64,000 nucleotides of DNA from contig NW_018344126.1 of assembly GCF_002099425.1 (NCBI RefSeq), positions 4,614,501 through 4,678,500 on the forward strand, in the 5' to 3' direction. Below, one piece after another: positions 9,446-21,092 of this stretch. A program made the translations under genes and the position numbers. The notes beneath the pieces were generated by a model that was given only the letters and a program-made list of their open reading frames with translations, had not been told where the DNA came from and did not search any database. The number at the start of each line of letters is the position of its first letter. Positions within the stretch are counted from its first letter, which is position 1. Source of the DNA: Phascolarctos cinereus. Taxonomy: Eukaryota > Chordata > Mammalia > Diprotodontia > Phascolarctidae.

Positions 9446-11740
9446 AAGACCCCTAGAATCTTGAAGGGAAGATATAGTTAAACTTTGAGGACCCAAAACT
9501 CATTTCTGAGGTGGAGAATTGAGCTGAATATGCTCAGTTTCTGGCACTTTGTAGGCACTTAAATACTTATTAGTTGATGATTCTAAGAGTTTTCTTAAGA
9601 AGAATTTCCTCTCAATAGGTATTATTCTCAAGTATTCATGGTTTACTAAAAATGTTGCTGAATCCTGTTTTCAAGAAAAGGACTTCAAGGTTAACATGGT
9701 AGCTGTTATTGCTTGCTTATGCTTCATAAATATCTGTTTTATTCTTTGGAATAATCCCTTTTTAAAAAATCATCACAATTTTCCAGTTACACTAGTGTGA
9801 GCTCAGATAACAGGCAGAATATGCCCCACTTGCAAGAAAATGGGTTATGATTATTTATACTCCAGTGCTCGTTTGTTTCCATTTAGAATTGTAAACAATT
9901 ACTCTTTGATAATCAATGGTGACAGCAAAAAGATTTCCACCCCACTAACTTGTATTTCAGCCCACAGAGAAATACAAGCAATTTTTGTAAAGTGTCATAT
10001 GCCCAGTGAAGTAATTTCCCTGTTACTTGGCTTTTAGTGAAGATATGTAATTAAATCACAGGGGGACAAAATGCTAGCATGTCACTGAGTGACACATTTA
10101 TTTCTAGTGTAATGCTAGAAGCAATGAGGTAGTTACTTAAGAGAGAAAACAAGGGCCAGAGACCAAGAGGAGAAACCAGGCTATGTAGTCATAGTGCTAC
10201 TTTCCACTTCTCTTTTTAATATCATTCATTCATTTATTCAGTCATTCATTTATTCAGTCATCTATCCATCCATCCATTCAACATTAGGGATGAGTGCAAA
10301 CAAGTGAAAGAATCAGTGTAGGAGATGGCACTTGAGATAAGCTTTGAAGGAAACAAATATAAATGAAGATTCCTGACAATAAGAGTACTTATTTGGAAAA
10401 AAAAAAACCTATCCCAACATTCTCCTGACAAGGTAGTTCTGTCAAGTCTGTGTTTTCAAAGGAAGCTGCCAGTTAATAAAAAAAAGAAAAAAGTCATTCA
10501 TAAAATATTTAAAAAAAAATCTAGCCCCTCTCCCTTTCCATGTCTCCATACACATTATTATTTAAAAAGCTGTTAAAAGACAGCAGACACATTCACCATG
10601 AAACAAGATTAAAACCATGTTTTATGACAAACTATTTAAAGCTCCAGGAATCCATCTTTAATTTGTACCCATGAAAGTTTGTCTTTCACTTAAACTGGTG
10701 GTGACTGTACCATCTACTAGAAATATGGAAGCACTGTATAGAGTATATGCACCAGTATTTTTTTTTTCCTTTCCTCATTATAACGTGGCCCGAAGCCTGG
10801 AGCTAAACAAAAAAAAAATTTTTTTTGAACATAATGAGCTAGTGTACTGTAATGAAGGTGTTTGAAATGGGATTGACTGCTATTTGGGATAAAAAAAAAA
10901 TCACAGATCAAAGAATTTACAAGACCCACAGACTTATAGGACACATACAGAAAAAGGAAGTTATAGGGAGGTTAAGATCCAATTCTTAAGTGGAAAGGTG
11001 TGGTGGCTTAAAACAAAACAAAACAACAAAAGCAAAAGACTCTATCAAGCACAGTCTTTCACTGGTACTTATTTCAGCTCCCCGTAAATCACTCACAAAC
11101 TGCCATATGGCACTGAATGATTTTGAGGATCATTATTTTGAAGAATATTCTGAAACCTGATTTAATTTCCCTCTTCTTCCATAGTGTTTTGCACTGCTCC
11201 TTTATCACAGTCATGGACACCCTCCCAGGCTAATTTGTAAAATGAATTTTACTGAATGCCATCTAATCTTATTGCCATAGTTACAAACCAAGAAATCGAA
11301 GATTGCTATGCTGAGCTGAAAATAGCTGACTTGATACAAGGAAGAGGACTAATTCTTATGCAAAGCTCTGTACTCAAATACAGTCTCTTATTCAAAGAAC
11401 AATAGAAAGTTTGATCCTTGGATACACAACCTTCCGATGCCTTTTCATTCTCAAATGATGAGCAGCTAAAGAGTTGAATGAAATGTGTAAAAACTAAGGA
11501 AAAGGTTCTGCTCTTAAACTGATGTTTAGCTTACGTGTTATTGTTGTAGTAAGCTAAGGGAATATTTGCCTTTGTATTTTAACAGCAGTGTTGGGGGTTT
11601 TAACTGTCTTCAAATTGCGAAGCTAAAATTCTGTCTGGTGCTTTGAAAATCTAGGGCCTGCTTAAACCATCCCTGCAAGTAATACTAACTAAAATCCCCT
11701 CCATGTGTATTTATGCATACACATGTTTAATTTTTTTATT
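9446..11740. other. Repeat-poor 2.3-kb stretch
   Basis: Only short simple repeats are recognised: (CATT/CATC)n at 10222-10282 and A-rich runs. No SINE, LINE or exon motif is visible. In a window this full of repeats, a long unrecognised stretch could hold conserved non-coding sequence; that is inference only. Confidence 0.5.
10222..10282. repeat. (CATT)n/(CATC)n simple repeat
   Basis: Units of CATT with 'cagt' interruptions are followed by CATC units. Confidence 0.85.
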
Positions 11741-11914
11741 AGATTGATTTTGTCATTATCTTTTGTTTTTAAATCACCTACACGTCCCAACATATTCCTC
11801 CTCTTTTCTCCTCACAAAAAACCTTCCTTTATAACAACAATAAAAAAGTTTAAAAAAGGGGAAAAAAAGAATTAAGTAAAACGAACCAACCCATCAAAAA
11901 TACCTGTCATTACA

Positions 11915-11995
11915 TATATGTTACATATATGTATATACATACACGTGTACATACGTGTGTATGTGTATTATGTGTATATATGTGTGTGGTATGTT
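11915..11995. repeat. TATG/CATA-rich low-complexity tract
   Basis: Alternating purine-pyrimidine units (tatatg, acatac, gtgtat) occur within the L1 3' region. Confidence 0.8.
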
Positions 11996-12065
11996 CCCTA
12001 CCCTTAGCGCTCCACCACTGTGAAGTAGCAATAGGAGATATCTTCTCATATCTTTTAGGGCTATT

Positions 12066-12205
12066 GCATTAGATTATAAGGTCCTCCATTAGATTGTGAA
12101 CTCCTTGAGGACAGGGATTGTTTTTTGCCTCTTTTTGTCCCCAGCAGTTAATCTGGTGCCTGGCACATAGTAGTTACTTAAAAAAAAAGTTTACTAATTG
12201 GATGA
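12066..12205 (+). mobile_element. L2/MIR-tail element inserted in L1
   Basis: The stretch contains 'agattgtgaactccttgagg', 'acagggattg', 'ccccagcagtt' and 'cctggcacatagtagttac', the standard L2-type 3' end. It interrupts the colinear L1 text on both sides. Confidence 0.65.
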
Positions 12206-13439
12206 CTGAACCTTAGCTCTTACAGTTTCATAGCATTTGGTTTAAATTATTTTGTTGTCCTTTCCATTTACATTTTTGTAGTCATTTTGCATATTATTTT
12301 CTTGATTTTGCTTGTTGAACTTCACATTACTTTAAATCTTCTTATGCTTCTCTGTAGTTATATTCTTTGGTTTTTAAAAGTACAGTAATATTCCATTTAA
12401 TTCATGTTTAACATTCCCCAATTGATTTGCATTTACTTTATTCCTACTAATTTACATCTACATGAAGTGCTGCTACATATATTTTAGCGTATGTTGTAGG
12501 GGGAGAGGTTTTGTTTTATTCCCCCATTAATTTCCTTACGACATATGCCCTGAAGTAGAATCTGTAGGTCAAAGAATATGGAAAGCTTAGTTACTTTCTT
12601 TGCATAATTCCAAATTATTTCCCAGAGTAGTTGGACAAATTCAAAGTTTCACCAACAGGGTATTAGTGTATACTCCTCCAACATTGACTATTCTCGTCTT
12701 TTGTCATCTTTGCCATTTTCCTGAGTAAAATCTCAGAGTTATTTTGATTTTCATTTACCTTGTTGTTAGTGATTTAGAGCATTTTAACACGTTACTACTA
12801 GTTTACAACTTTTCTCTTGAGAACTATTTATTCATATCTTTTAGCCAGTTACCTATTGGGTAATGGCTTTTAGTCTTATTTATTTCTGTTAGCTGTTATC
12901 TAATATTTTGGATGTTACACCATTGGAGGTATTTGATATAAAGATTTTTTTCCCCAGTCAGCTACTTCATTTCTTATCCCAGTTGTATTAATTTTGTTCA
13001 TGCAAAGATCTTTCAATTTCATTTAATCAAAATTATTTATTTTATCTTTTTGTAATCATTTCTATCACGTATTTGGTTAAAAATCAATTTCCTAACCATG
13101 TCTGTGAAAATAACCAATATGGTTCCTTTTTATTTATATATTTTTCAATGTATGGCTGTTAATATTCAAGTCAAGTAGTATTTTGAGTTTATTGCGGAAT
13201 GTGTTGTAAGTTGATGTCAAAATGGTTGAAACTGAAGTGTTAGCAATTTCCTTTCTATTTTTCCTAGAAAATCTTGTCAATTAGGGAATTCTCTCCTGGA
13301 TGATTTATGTTTTCAGATTTAGAGTACACAATCAGTTATTTTTGATTCTTCCTTGTTTAGTCTATTCCATCAACATACTTTTGTATTTTTGAACCAGCAC
13401 CAAAAGGTTATTAAAAGCAAGCAGGTTAAGTAGTCTTGC

Positions 13440-14400
13440 ATTGCATCCTTGGAGGTATATATATATGAAGAAAAGGCAAGGAACAAAAAAGTGACAGGGG
13501 AACTTAAAGTCTGAAATATTAAAGATTTCAAGAAAAAATTCAATAAAAGCTTAGAGAACAAACACACATCAACAGAACCTTTGAAAACCTGGAAGAAGAA
13601 TGCATGGTATACCCTCCAACATAATATGAAACTTTTTAAACAAATATTACAAGACAAAGGGAAGTGGACAAAGGAGCAATGAACTATTGGATTCTCTGGA
13701 CTTCCAAGTAAGCTTGGCAAAACAATAAGAAACTCAGGAATATTTCAAAAAAGAAGAGAAATCCACAAAAGAAAGTTTAGAGCTATCTATGATGAGATTT
13801 AAAAACTTAATTAGCAAATTAACTAAAGTTGAATCCATGATAGAGAGTCTCTTCAATAAATAAAAAAGAGATTAAGAGATTTGGAGCACAGAAATATAAA
13901 GTGTGAAAACCATAGGATTTGGAGTCAGGACACTTGGGTTCAAATCCTAGCTCTGTCATTTACTGACTGTGGGGCTTTGGGTTAGTTTTTTAATCTCTCT
14001 GGGCCTTCCTTTCTTCATTTGTAAAATGAAGGGGTTGGGTTAAGTGACATATAAGGTCCCTTCCAACTCTAAATCTGTGAGTGAGAGAGAAGAGAAGCTA
14101 AATGCAACAACATTAAAAGAATGCACAAATTCTATATAAACCAAAATGATTGCCCATGAAGAAAGATTGCCCAGAGACAAATTAATAGTTTCCCAGAAGA
14201 CCATGGAAAATAAAATTAAAAAAAAAGACAATAGGCAGGAAATAATACAAAAAAACTGCCCAGAATATAGACAACACAGCACCAATGGAGAATCATCCAC
14301 AGTTTGTTTTTGGAAAACAAAGTTGTTTCCAACTCTAAGACAAATAGCGATTAAATTGAACAATTTAAATGACAGACCACATTTTGCCAGTAGCCAAGGT
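13440..14400 (+). mobile_element. Possible L1/HAL1 ORF1-like debris, split by a SINE
   Basis: An A-rich, lysine-codon-rich stretch holds an open segment at 14146-14418 (MIAHEERLPRDKLIVSQKTM, then ENKIKKKDNRQEIIQKNC) with the composition of L1/HAL1 ORF1, and phrases such as 'attaaattgaacaatttaaa' that I associate with HAL1-type elements. No RRM-like motif is certain. A SINE sits at 13895-14083. Confidence 0.35.
13895..14083 (+). mobile_element. MIR-like SINE
   Basis: The blocks 'ggatttggagtcaggacac', 'gggttcaaatcctagctctg', 'cttcatttgtaaaatgaagg' and 'aaggtcccttccaactctaa' are in SINE order. The last block is the tail seen in several marsupial SINEs of this window. Confidence 0.8.
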
Positions 14401-14419
14401 ATATTCTTTCAAACATAAA

Positions 14420-15000
14420 GGCCATAAAATTGGAATAATATAATGTTATTTTATGGTCACACGTATAGTAGATGCTGGTAGAGCAATTGCACCAGAGAAA
14501 CCAGTTCAGGTAAAGAATGAAGCTGCTGGAGTTAGGGAAAGAAATTATGCCAGGAAAGCAAGTACAAGCTACTATAAATGGCCTTGAACATGGAATGTGT
14601 TTTGAACAAATGGACAAAAGGGTGGGAGGGACAGTACACCAGTGGTGTACCTCCTGTCCCTGCTTCTGCCAGCTTTCTTTTACTTAGGTTGCCACTCATT
14701 TCCCTTGCAAAGAACAGACAAGGATTTCTTTGCAACATTTCATGTCTCGTCTTAACAAGAAATCTGGGCAAATGGACCATCTACTACCTTTTCTGGATGG
14801 TTAATCTCATACTCCTTAGGGTTGTACTATATATAACCAGGAGTCCACGGTCTCTATTTTAGAGACTACTATTTTTGGGCAAAGCTATTCTCTTTTCTCT
14901 ACTCCTGCTCCATTCCTGAGTCAAAGAACATGTACTATATGAAGGAGAGAATATACAAAAATCAACTCTTACACAATGTAGTGAACTCTTTTCTTTGCCT
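14420..15000. other. Unassigned stretch before the inverted repeat
   Basis: No known family is recognised. A TATA-like 'actatatataaccagg' lies near 14827, but nothing around it supports a promoter or LTR call. Confidence 0.35.
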
Positions 15001-15237
15001 CTCTTTTTGCTCTACACTATCTCAGTAACCTCATCAGCTCTCAGGAATTTAATTATCATCTCAAGGAAGATGACTTCCCAATCAATATATCCAGCCTTAG
15101 TCTGTCTCCTGAGATCCAGTCCCACATCTCAGTTGATTGTATATTTTAAACTATAAATCCCATAGGCATCTAAAACCCAACATGTCCCAAATGGAACTTC
15201 TTGTGTTTTTCTCCAATTACCACTGGTTTCTAAACCT
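15001..15237. repeat. Left arm of a 237-bp inverted repeat (L2 RT segment)
   Basis: This arm is the reverse complement of 16410-16646. By eye the two arms have equal length and differ at one base (position 15080 is A; its partner would give G). Read on +, it carries L2 reverse-transcriptase text: LISSQEFNYHLKEDDFPI and SSLSLSPEIQSHIS, where EDD sits at the place of the catalytic xADD. The arm lies outside the L2 copy to its right, in unrelated flanking sequence. Confidence 0.95.
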
Positions 15238-15549
15238 ATCCTTCCACTTAGCTTCAACTTCCTTCTTTTCTTCCAGTTTTGTTTGTAGAAGAACAATATG
15301 ATTCAGATCTTCTAGCAGTGTTTTCACTCTTGGTCACTGGACAAAAATCTCACATTTAGAATACCAAAAGCCAAGCTCAAGTTTATAGATGCTGTGATTC
15401 TAAGCACCCTCTTCCCCATTTTCCTTCACTGTTACTATGACTAGAAAAGCAAAAGGAGTCTGTAAAGGACTGAGGGCTGTTTTATGTTGTTCTTCGGGTT
15501 GTCTCAGTAAAAGAATTTATCAACTAAGTGGCCATCTTCTCCGTATTTA

Positions 15550-16745
15550 AACAAGAAACAAGCATTTGTTAGGCACGCAATATTTGTATGTGATTCTGGG
15601 GATATGAAGACAAAAATAAAAAGGTACTGCTCTCTAGGACATTACATTCAACAAAGTGAGCTAATATGTACTATACATACATATATATATGTATATGCAT
15701 AAGTATGTGTGTATGTATAAGTATACACACACATAAAAGAAAATGATATTTTAGGGGGTGGGGAAGACCTTTAGTGGCTGGGGAGATCAAGAAAATCCTC
15801 ATGTAGAGGGTGACATAAGTTAAATCCTGAAAAAATTAGGCAATTTTAGAGGCATAGGTAAGGAAAGACTATATCTCAGGGTACGTGGGTGAATAGTTGG
15901 TGCAAAGATATCTAAACAGGTTATGTATTGTCAAGAATAAAGAGGCCAGTTTGGCCAGACTATGGAGTATGGGAAGGGGAGTAATAGATAATATGTTTGG
16001 AAAGGAAGGTTGGGGTGAAATTGTAAGAGGAGTTTATATTTGATTCTAGAATTGAAAGAGAGCTACAACAATTTGAGTAGGGGAATGATATCAGACCTAC
16101 ACCTTAGAAAAATCCTTTTGGCAGATGTGAAAAGATGGGATTGATTGAGGGAGGGAATTGAAGTAGGGAGATCAGTTTGAAGGCTATTTGCAATAGTCCA
16201 GGGTAGAAGTAATAAGGACCTAAAGTGGAGTGGTGGCTGTATGAGTTGAGAGAAGGAGATGCATACCGAAGATGCTGTGGAGGTAGAAATGACAAGTTTT
16301 GGCAACTAATTGGATAAGTAGAATGATGAAGAATGATGAGTAGAGGATAAGACTGAGTTCACCAACCTAGATGACTGGAATGATACTGGTATCCCTGAGA
16401 AAAATAGAGAGGTTTAGAAACCAGTGGTAATTGGAGAAAAACACAAGAAGTTCCATTTGGGACATGTTGGGTTTTAGATGCCTATGGGATTTATAGTTTA
16501 AAATATACAATCAACTGAGATGTGGGACTGGATCTCAGGAGACAGACTAAGGCTGGATATATTGATCGGGAAGTCATCTTCCTTGAGATGATAATTAAAT
16601 TCCTGAGAGCTGATGAGGTTACTGAGATAGTGTAGAGCAAAAAGAGAAAAGGTCCAGGACAAAACCTTGGGTTATACCCAGAGGGAGGGGGGACAATGTG
16701 GATAATGAAGGTGAAGAACCAGCTTGGTCCTTGGAAAACAGATTC
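15550..16745 (-). mobile_element. L2 LINE, antisense, 3' end to RT
   Basis: On + the text is the reverse of L2. It starts with 'acaagcatttgttaggcac' (3' tail), then 'ggggatatgaagacaaaaa', 'gggtgacataagttaaatcc', 'aggccagtttggccagac', 'ggaatgatatcagacctac' and 'gctatttgcaatagtccagg', and reaches the RT block at 16410-16646 and 'ccttgggttatacccag'. A TA/CA-rich tract interrupts it at about 15660-15735. It is an old copy without an open frame. Confidence 0.8.
16410..16646. repeat. Right arm of a 237-bp inverted repeat (inside L2)
   Basis: This arm is an integral part of the antisense L2 copy: the flanking L2 text continues smoothly on both sides ('gagaaaaatagagag' before, 'aaaaggtccaggacaaaacc' after). 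It is therefore the likely source, and the arm at 15001-15237 the derived inverted copy. The space between arms is 1172 bp. Confidence 0.95.
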
Positions 16746-16749
16746 ATTC

Positions 16750-18085
16750 TGTTATAAGAGCCTCAGATAAAGCTTTTTGAAAGTGGTAGAACCTTTAAGA
16801 CCTTCAACTCCTCTGTCATAGTCTTTGAGAACCATAGCACCTGATGACACAGCATCACAGGATTTTGTGGAGGCTTATAGATTATAAGTGACTATAAAGA
16901 AGCCTTGTACCTTTATATCATAAATAATCTCTTAAAGAAATGAATTGATAGACACAGCACATGTTAAGTACCAAATATATCACAAAAATTAAATTAAGTG
17001 TATTTTAACAGGCAGGAAAAAAAGGAGACATTATTATGGGAGCCATTCCTGAATCAGCTGTCCATGTACAGTCAAACCATTGACATGTCACAGCCAAGAT
17101 CAGAATTGGTAAAAATCTTAGAGAATAATAATGAGAAAAATATATGGCATACAATCAAAACAACTCAATCCTGACCTATTTTAACACACAATTGGTAAGG
17201 TAAAGTAGATAATGGACAGCAGAAATGACATCAACCCTGTATAATAATTTTTAGGCAGAAGTTTAACTGAGGTAAATCCATTGCTGCAATGAAAAGAACG
17301 AAGGAATCTGAAAAGTACTTTAGTCAGCAAACATTTAATTGATTTGTCAATCAGAGAAAGGTGGTGGTCAAAGGCAACACAGGTTTAAAATACAAAGCTC
17401 ATTTATAAAATCTGTTTTGTTTCACAAAGCAGAGAGACACAACACAGGGTGAAGTCAATTTTTTAAAGAAAGTTTAGCAAGAGATACAAGTAAGCAAAGC
17501 TTACTCAAATGGCTATTGGATACTGGATACACCAAGGGAATTTAAGAATGAAAATGGAAGGAAGGTAACAAATGGCAGGGAAGTGAAAAAGCTCGGCAAG
17601 AATAATTTTTCATTAAAAAATATTGTTAAAGATGGTAGAACCATCACATTTGAGCTCATAAATGGAAGTATCATATTTGTTTACATGGGATGTAGAAATA
17701 GTATTAAAGAGAAAAAGATGGGGGGGAAACAGATGCATTAGACTAAGTATGTAAAGAAGGGATGCATGCTGGAAATGATTCTAATGTCTCCAGTGTTTAG
17801 TACAATGCCTGGCACATCATAAATACTAATTAATACTTCTTCACTTGTCAGACTGACTTTTAAGGATTAATTCACAAGGCATTTAAAGGAGAGGAAGATT
17901 CCAAGGGCGGGAGTTCCCTGACCTTATTAATGCTGAAAAATCATCCTATGTGCCTACATTTCCATTTATAAGAAATCTTTATGAGATTCAATTACACTCA
18001 GATTAAGGACACCCACAATGACGATACTACAAGGAAACAAGTAGGATCATATCTTACCATTTTTCAATTGACTGGAAGATATAGA
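16750..18085. other. Stretch without recognised genes
   Basis: Apart from an L2/MIR-type tail at 17780-17850 no family is recognised. Reading frames are short and show no protein motif. Confidence 0.45.
17780..17850 (+). repeat. L2/MIR-type 3' tail
   Basis: The blocks 'ccagtgtttagtacaatgcc' and 'tggcacatcataaatac' are the tail motif in sense orientation. Confidence 0.6.
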
Positions 18086-18310
18086 GAATACAAGATTCTG
18101 TTGTGCTGATTATTTGTTGATTAGGCAAAAGAATTTGATTGGATAGAGCAAACTGTTCCCTTAAAGACTCTTTTGCAACAAGGTGTATCTCTAAAAATCA
18201 TTTCTCTGCTCATACCTGGAGGGCTTGTTCATTAGTGTGTGTATTTGGGACATATAGTACAGATAGACAACAAGATGTGCTCAGAATTAAGACAGGAGAA
18301 GAGTGAATGG
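18085..18310 (+). mobile_element. RTE-type LINE reverse transcriptase fragment
   Basis: One frame reads KEFDWIEQTVPLKTLLQQGV followed by SLKIISLL, matching the RTE-clade RT pattern (K)AFDS(I/V)E...L..QGV. Stops and shifts are frequent around it. It is only about 220 bp long and isolated from the other RTE pieces at 44-46 kb. Confidence 0.55.
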
Positions 18311-19059
18311 ATTGTCTTTGGGGGAAAATTCCCAAACCAAATCTTTTCTGTTCCTTAAAATTACATTTATGATTTCTGCTTAATTCGTTTTCAACTCATC
18401 AGCTTTATAACGATTGATCATAACTTCCCTCATTTAAGTGCTCCATTATTTGTGTACAGGTTGTTGAAAAAGACAATGGAACAATAACTAGAATATCATA
18501 GAGAGAAAAAAGAAGAGGACCAAGGTCTGAAGCTTGTTTAAATAGCCAGAATTCTATAGTGGCTGGAAGCATCTGTGTTCTGCGGGAGGTATTGATTTTA
18601 AGATTTTATAAACTCTTCCTTTGAGGTAACAAATCGCATGAACCCAAACATCATGATTCCTCCCAGATGCAAACAAATTCAAATGATGGCTTTAGGGGAA
18701 GAGGTTAGGTAAGTTGGAGAATTTCTCAGACAAATTCACTCCCTGTCTTCTATCCCTTTCTCTCTGTTGTTCTCTCCTGGCTGACATGCTAGTTCCATTT
18801 GATCCCAAGGGAGGCTGAACCATGAAGACATTGCCTGGGGCAAAGTCACTTCCCTCCCCTGGGAAAGCTGAAGGAAGGAGTTGGGAAAGGTTCTGTCTAT
18901 ATGAACTGGGGTACATTGAAGAGGAAGTAGCTAATTTTCTTCTAATGTAAACAACTCTAATCGTAGACAGTTATGTTAACATTTTACTATTGACGTTGTG
19001 TGACTTCAAGGTATGGAACACCATAGTCTCTAAATCTGTGGACCCTCAACCAGAGAGCC

Positions 19060-19880
19060 TTAGGAAAGGCAAACTATTTCCAACCACCAGCCTCCACAAG
19101 CCATTATTGAGGGGAAAATCATTGTGAAGAGGGGCTTACTACCAACAACTACTGACCAACTGACTCTAAGAGACAGAGAGACACAGGAACCCTGGGAGCA
19201 GCACTATGTTTCCCTGTCCCTCCTATCCCCTAGGCAACTAGTCTTCCAGGGAATTAATTCTAGTGGAGAAAGGTCCAGCATCCTAACCAACTCATGCAGT
19301 GCTCAAGTCAGCCTAGCTGAAGCAGCAAGGCACCCTGAGAGAAAGACAGAAGGTAGCATGCGCCAGGCAAGTCAAACCATCAGCATCACCTTGACCACTA
19401 TCTCCTCTCAGACCCTGATGAGTATAGGCCAATACTTTGAATGCAAGAGCCTTGGGAACAGCAAAACTTGCAGCCGAGTGCCCTGAGATATGTCGGGAAG
19501 CAAACCCTGTGCAGATGTAACCTTGTGATTGCTCCTGCAAATGCTACAGACACAGTTACTGAAGACCCAGAAAGGAAAGTTCTTGGCAGCTGTCTGGTAT
19601 TGTCAGGGGGTTCAACATTAGAAACTGATATAATTTCATCAGTGGAAATGACATTTAAAAAGCAATATTAACATTTGTTTTTCCATTGTACACTAAAGAC
19701 CATAAGATTTTCCCATCTGACTTGTAGTTGAAATCTTCCATATATATTGTCTTCTAAATTAGAATATGACATCCTTGAAAGCAGGGATGGTCTTTTTTTT
19801 TTCTATTTGTATGCCCAGTGCTTAGCAAAGTGCTTTGTGCTTAGTACATGCTAAATAAATACTTTGCCTATTCATTCATT
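19060..19880 (+). mobile_element. Unassigned repeat family Y, copy 1, with L2-type tail
   Basis: This stretch and 32990-33790 share a common order: a 'gaccaact' block, 'agcctagctgaagca', 'agaccctgatg', 'agagcct' plus 'aggaa', then 'ctaaagaccataagatttt', 'cttccatatat', and a final L2-type tail ('cccagtgcttagcaaagtg', 'aataaata'). Some frames are open here (for example 19124-19486) but encode nothing recognisable and are not conserved in copy 2. I cannot name the family; the L2-like end suggests L2-driven mobility. Confidence 0.6.
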
Positions 19881-19889
19881 CAAGACAAT

Positions 19890-20280
19890 TATCTCAGATA
19901 GGGCTGTGGAAAGGCACCTGATAGATAAGAACAGGCTACAACATGTATGACAAACATAGATCTTCGAAGAAGGAAAAAGAAAGAAAAGATTGGGAAATAC
20001 AACAAAGGAGAAAAAACAACTAGGAATGTAGTGGGGGTGAATGATGACAGGTAGATAGCCTCAGTAATCCATTGACATCCTCACAATTACAGCAGAAATC
20101 AAGTAAGGCCTCCAGCACATTACTGGGTTGAATGTACCTTGGTGATTTTATAGGAGGACATGAACAATTGTCACACAGGACAGATAGGAATGGATGGGTT
20201 GTAATTTGCATCACTACCTGGACATCACAGGTCCATTTGAGTATAACGTTCATTATTTGGTGCTGTTAGGGGACAACTGC
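19890..20280. other. Short stretch without recognised features
   Basis: I see no known repeat or coding motif here. Confidence 0.4.
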
Positions 20281-20458
20281 CCTTAATATACCTCTCAGTC
20301 CTCCATTTTCCCAGTTAACAGTCTTCTCAATTGTAAAAGTGGATATTAATAGTATCTACCTTCCAGGGCTGTTATGAAGATTAAATGAGATAATATCTGT
20401 AAAGTGATTACCACAATGCTTGTCACATAGTAGGTATTTAATAAATGTTTGTTCCCTT
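20280..20458 (+). mobile_element. MIR SINE, 3' half
   Basis: The blocks 'tctcaattgtaaaagtgg', 'tagtatctaccttccagg', 'gctgttatgaagattaaatg' and 'cacatagtaggtatttaat' follow the MIR 3' half in sense orientation. Confidence 0.8.
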
Positions 20459-20459
20459 C

Positions 20460-21088
20460 CCTTCCATTTAATCCAGATAAAAGGTCTCTGCGGTACTTGA
20501 TCAAACACTCAAGTGGAAAACGAAGTTACAGATTCAGACAGAATGTAGTTTTTATTTACTTATTTTTGGAGGGGGGCAAGGATATTGGAGCTAGTTTATT
20601 CCATTGTCACAAAGGAACCCATTTTAATGAGCTCTCCTGTTATGTCCCTAAACCACTTTAGTCACCTGAGGAATATCAATCAGGAACAGATTATTAGGGT
20701 CATACAAAAAAATTTAAAATTCCTGTGTGCAGCTTTTGACATTCTAAAAACTGAAAGGCACATGTTAACATCTCAGAGAAGGCAGAGGTGGGAACAAAGT
20801 TAGAATATCACAGATAGATGGGCACTGTAGAAGTGGAAGGAGGAGCATATGAAGGCAGAGAAAGAAGGGGTCAGAATTTTCAAAGTAAAATTAGTTTGGA
20901 GGCTAGACATTGGTGTGAACTCTGAACTTTTTAACTCCTACCAATTTTTCAAAAAGCTAAGTGAAATTCACTGAATTCTGGAACTCTTAAGGGAACTGGG
21001 CTGGGGCAAATCAATGTAGCTGGAAGCTGACATGTAATTCTAAATCAAAGGGTTTATAAATTTTTTCTTTTTCTGAAGTAACTTGGAG
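20460..21088. other. Stretch without recognised features
   Basis: No repeat family or coding motif is recognised up to the solo LTR. Short open frames are not supported by any motif. Confidence 0.4.
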
Positions 21089-21092
21089 ATAG

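Larger units (their letters stand above)
11745..13415 (-). mobile_element. Old L1 LINE 3' part, split by an L2/MIR-tail insert
   Basis: The + strand follows antisense L1 text: 'aaccaacccatcaaaaata' near 11885, then 'cttgttgaacttcacatta', 'gtaatattccatttaattc', 'ttccccaattgatttgcat', 'caccaacagggtattagtg' and 'gttacctattgggtaatgg'. The order matches 3' UTR to ORF2 C terminus to RT-proximal sequence on the minus strand. It is more diverged than the L1 at 4.7-9.4 kb. A block at about 12066-12205 is foreign. Confidence 0.8.

Noticed and set aside
14146-14418. Host gene exon
   Set aside because: The lysine-rich open segment is better explained as L1/HAL1-like debris, and no splice-site pattern is convincing.
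19124-19486. 120-codon open frame with a methionine start
   Set aside because: It lies in repeat family Y, is not kept open in the second copy, and has no recognisable domain.
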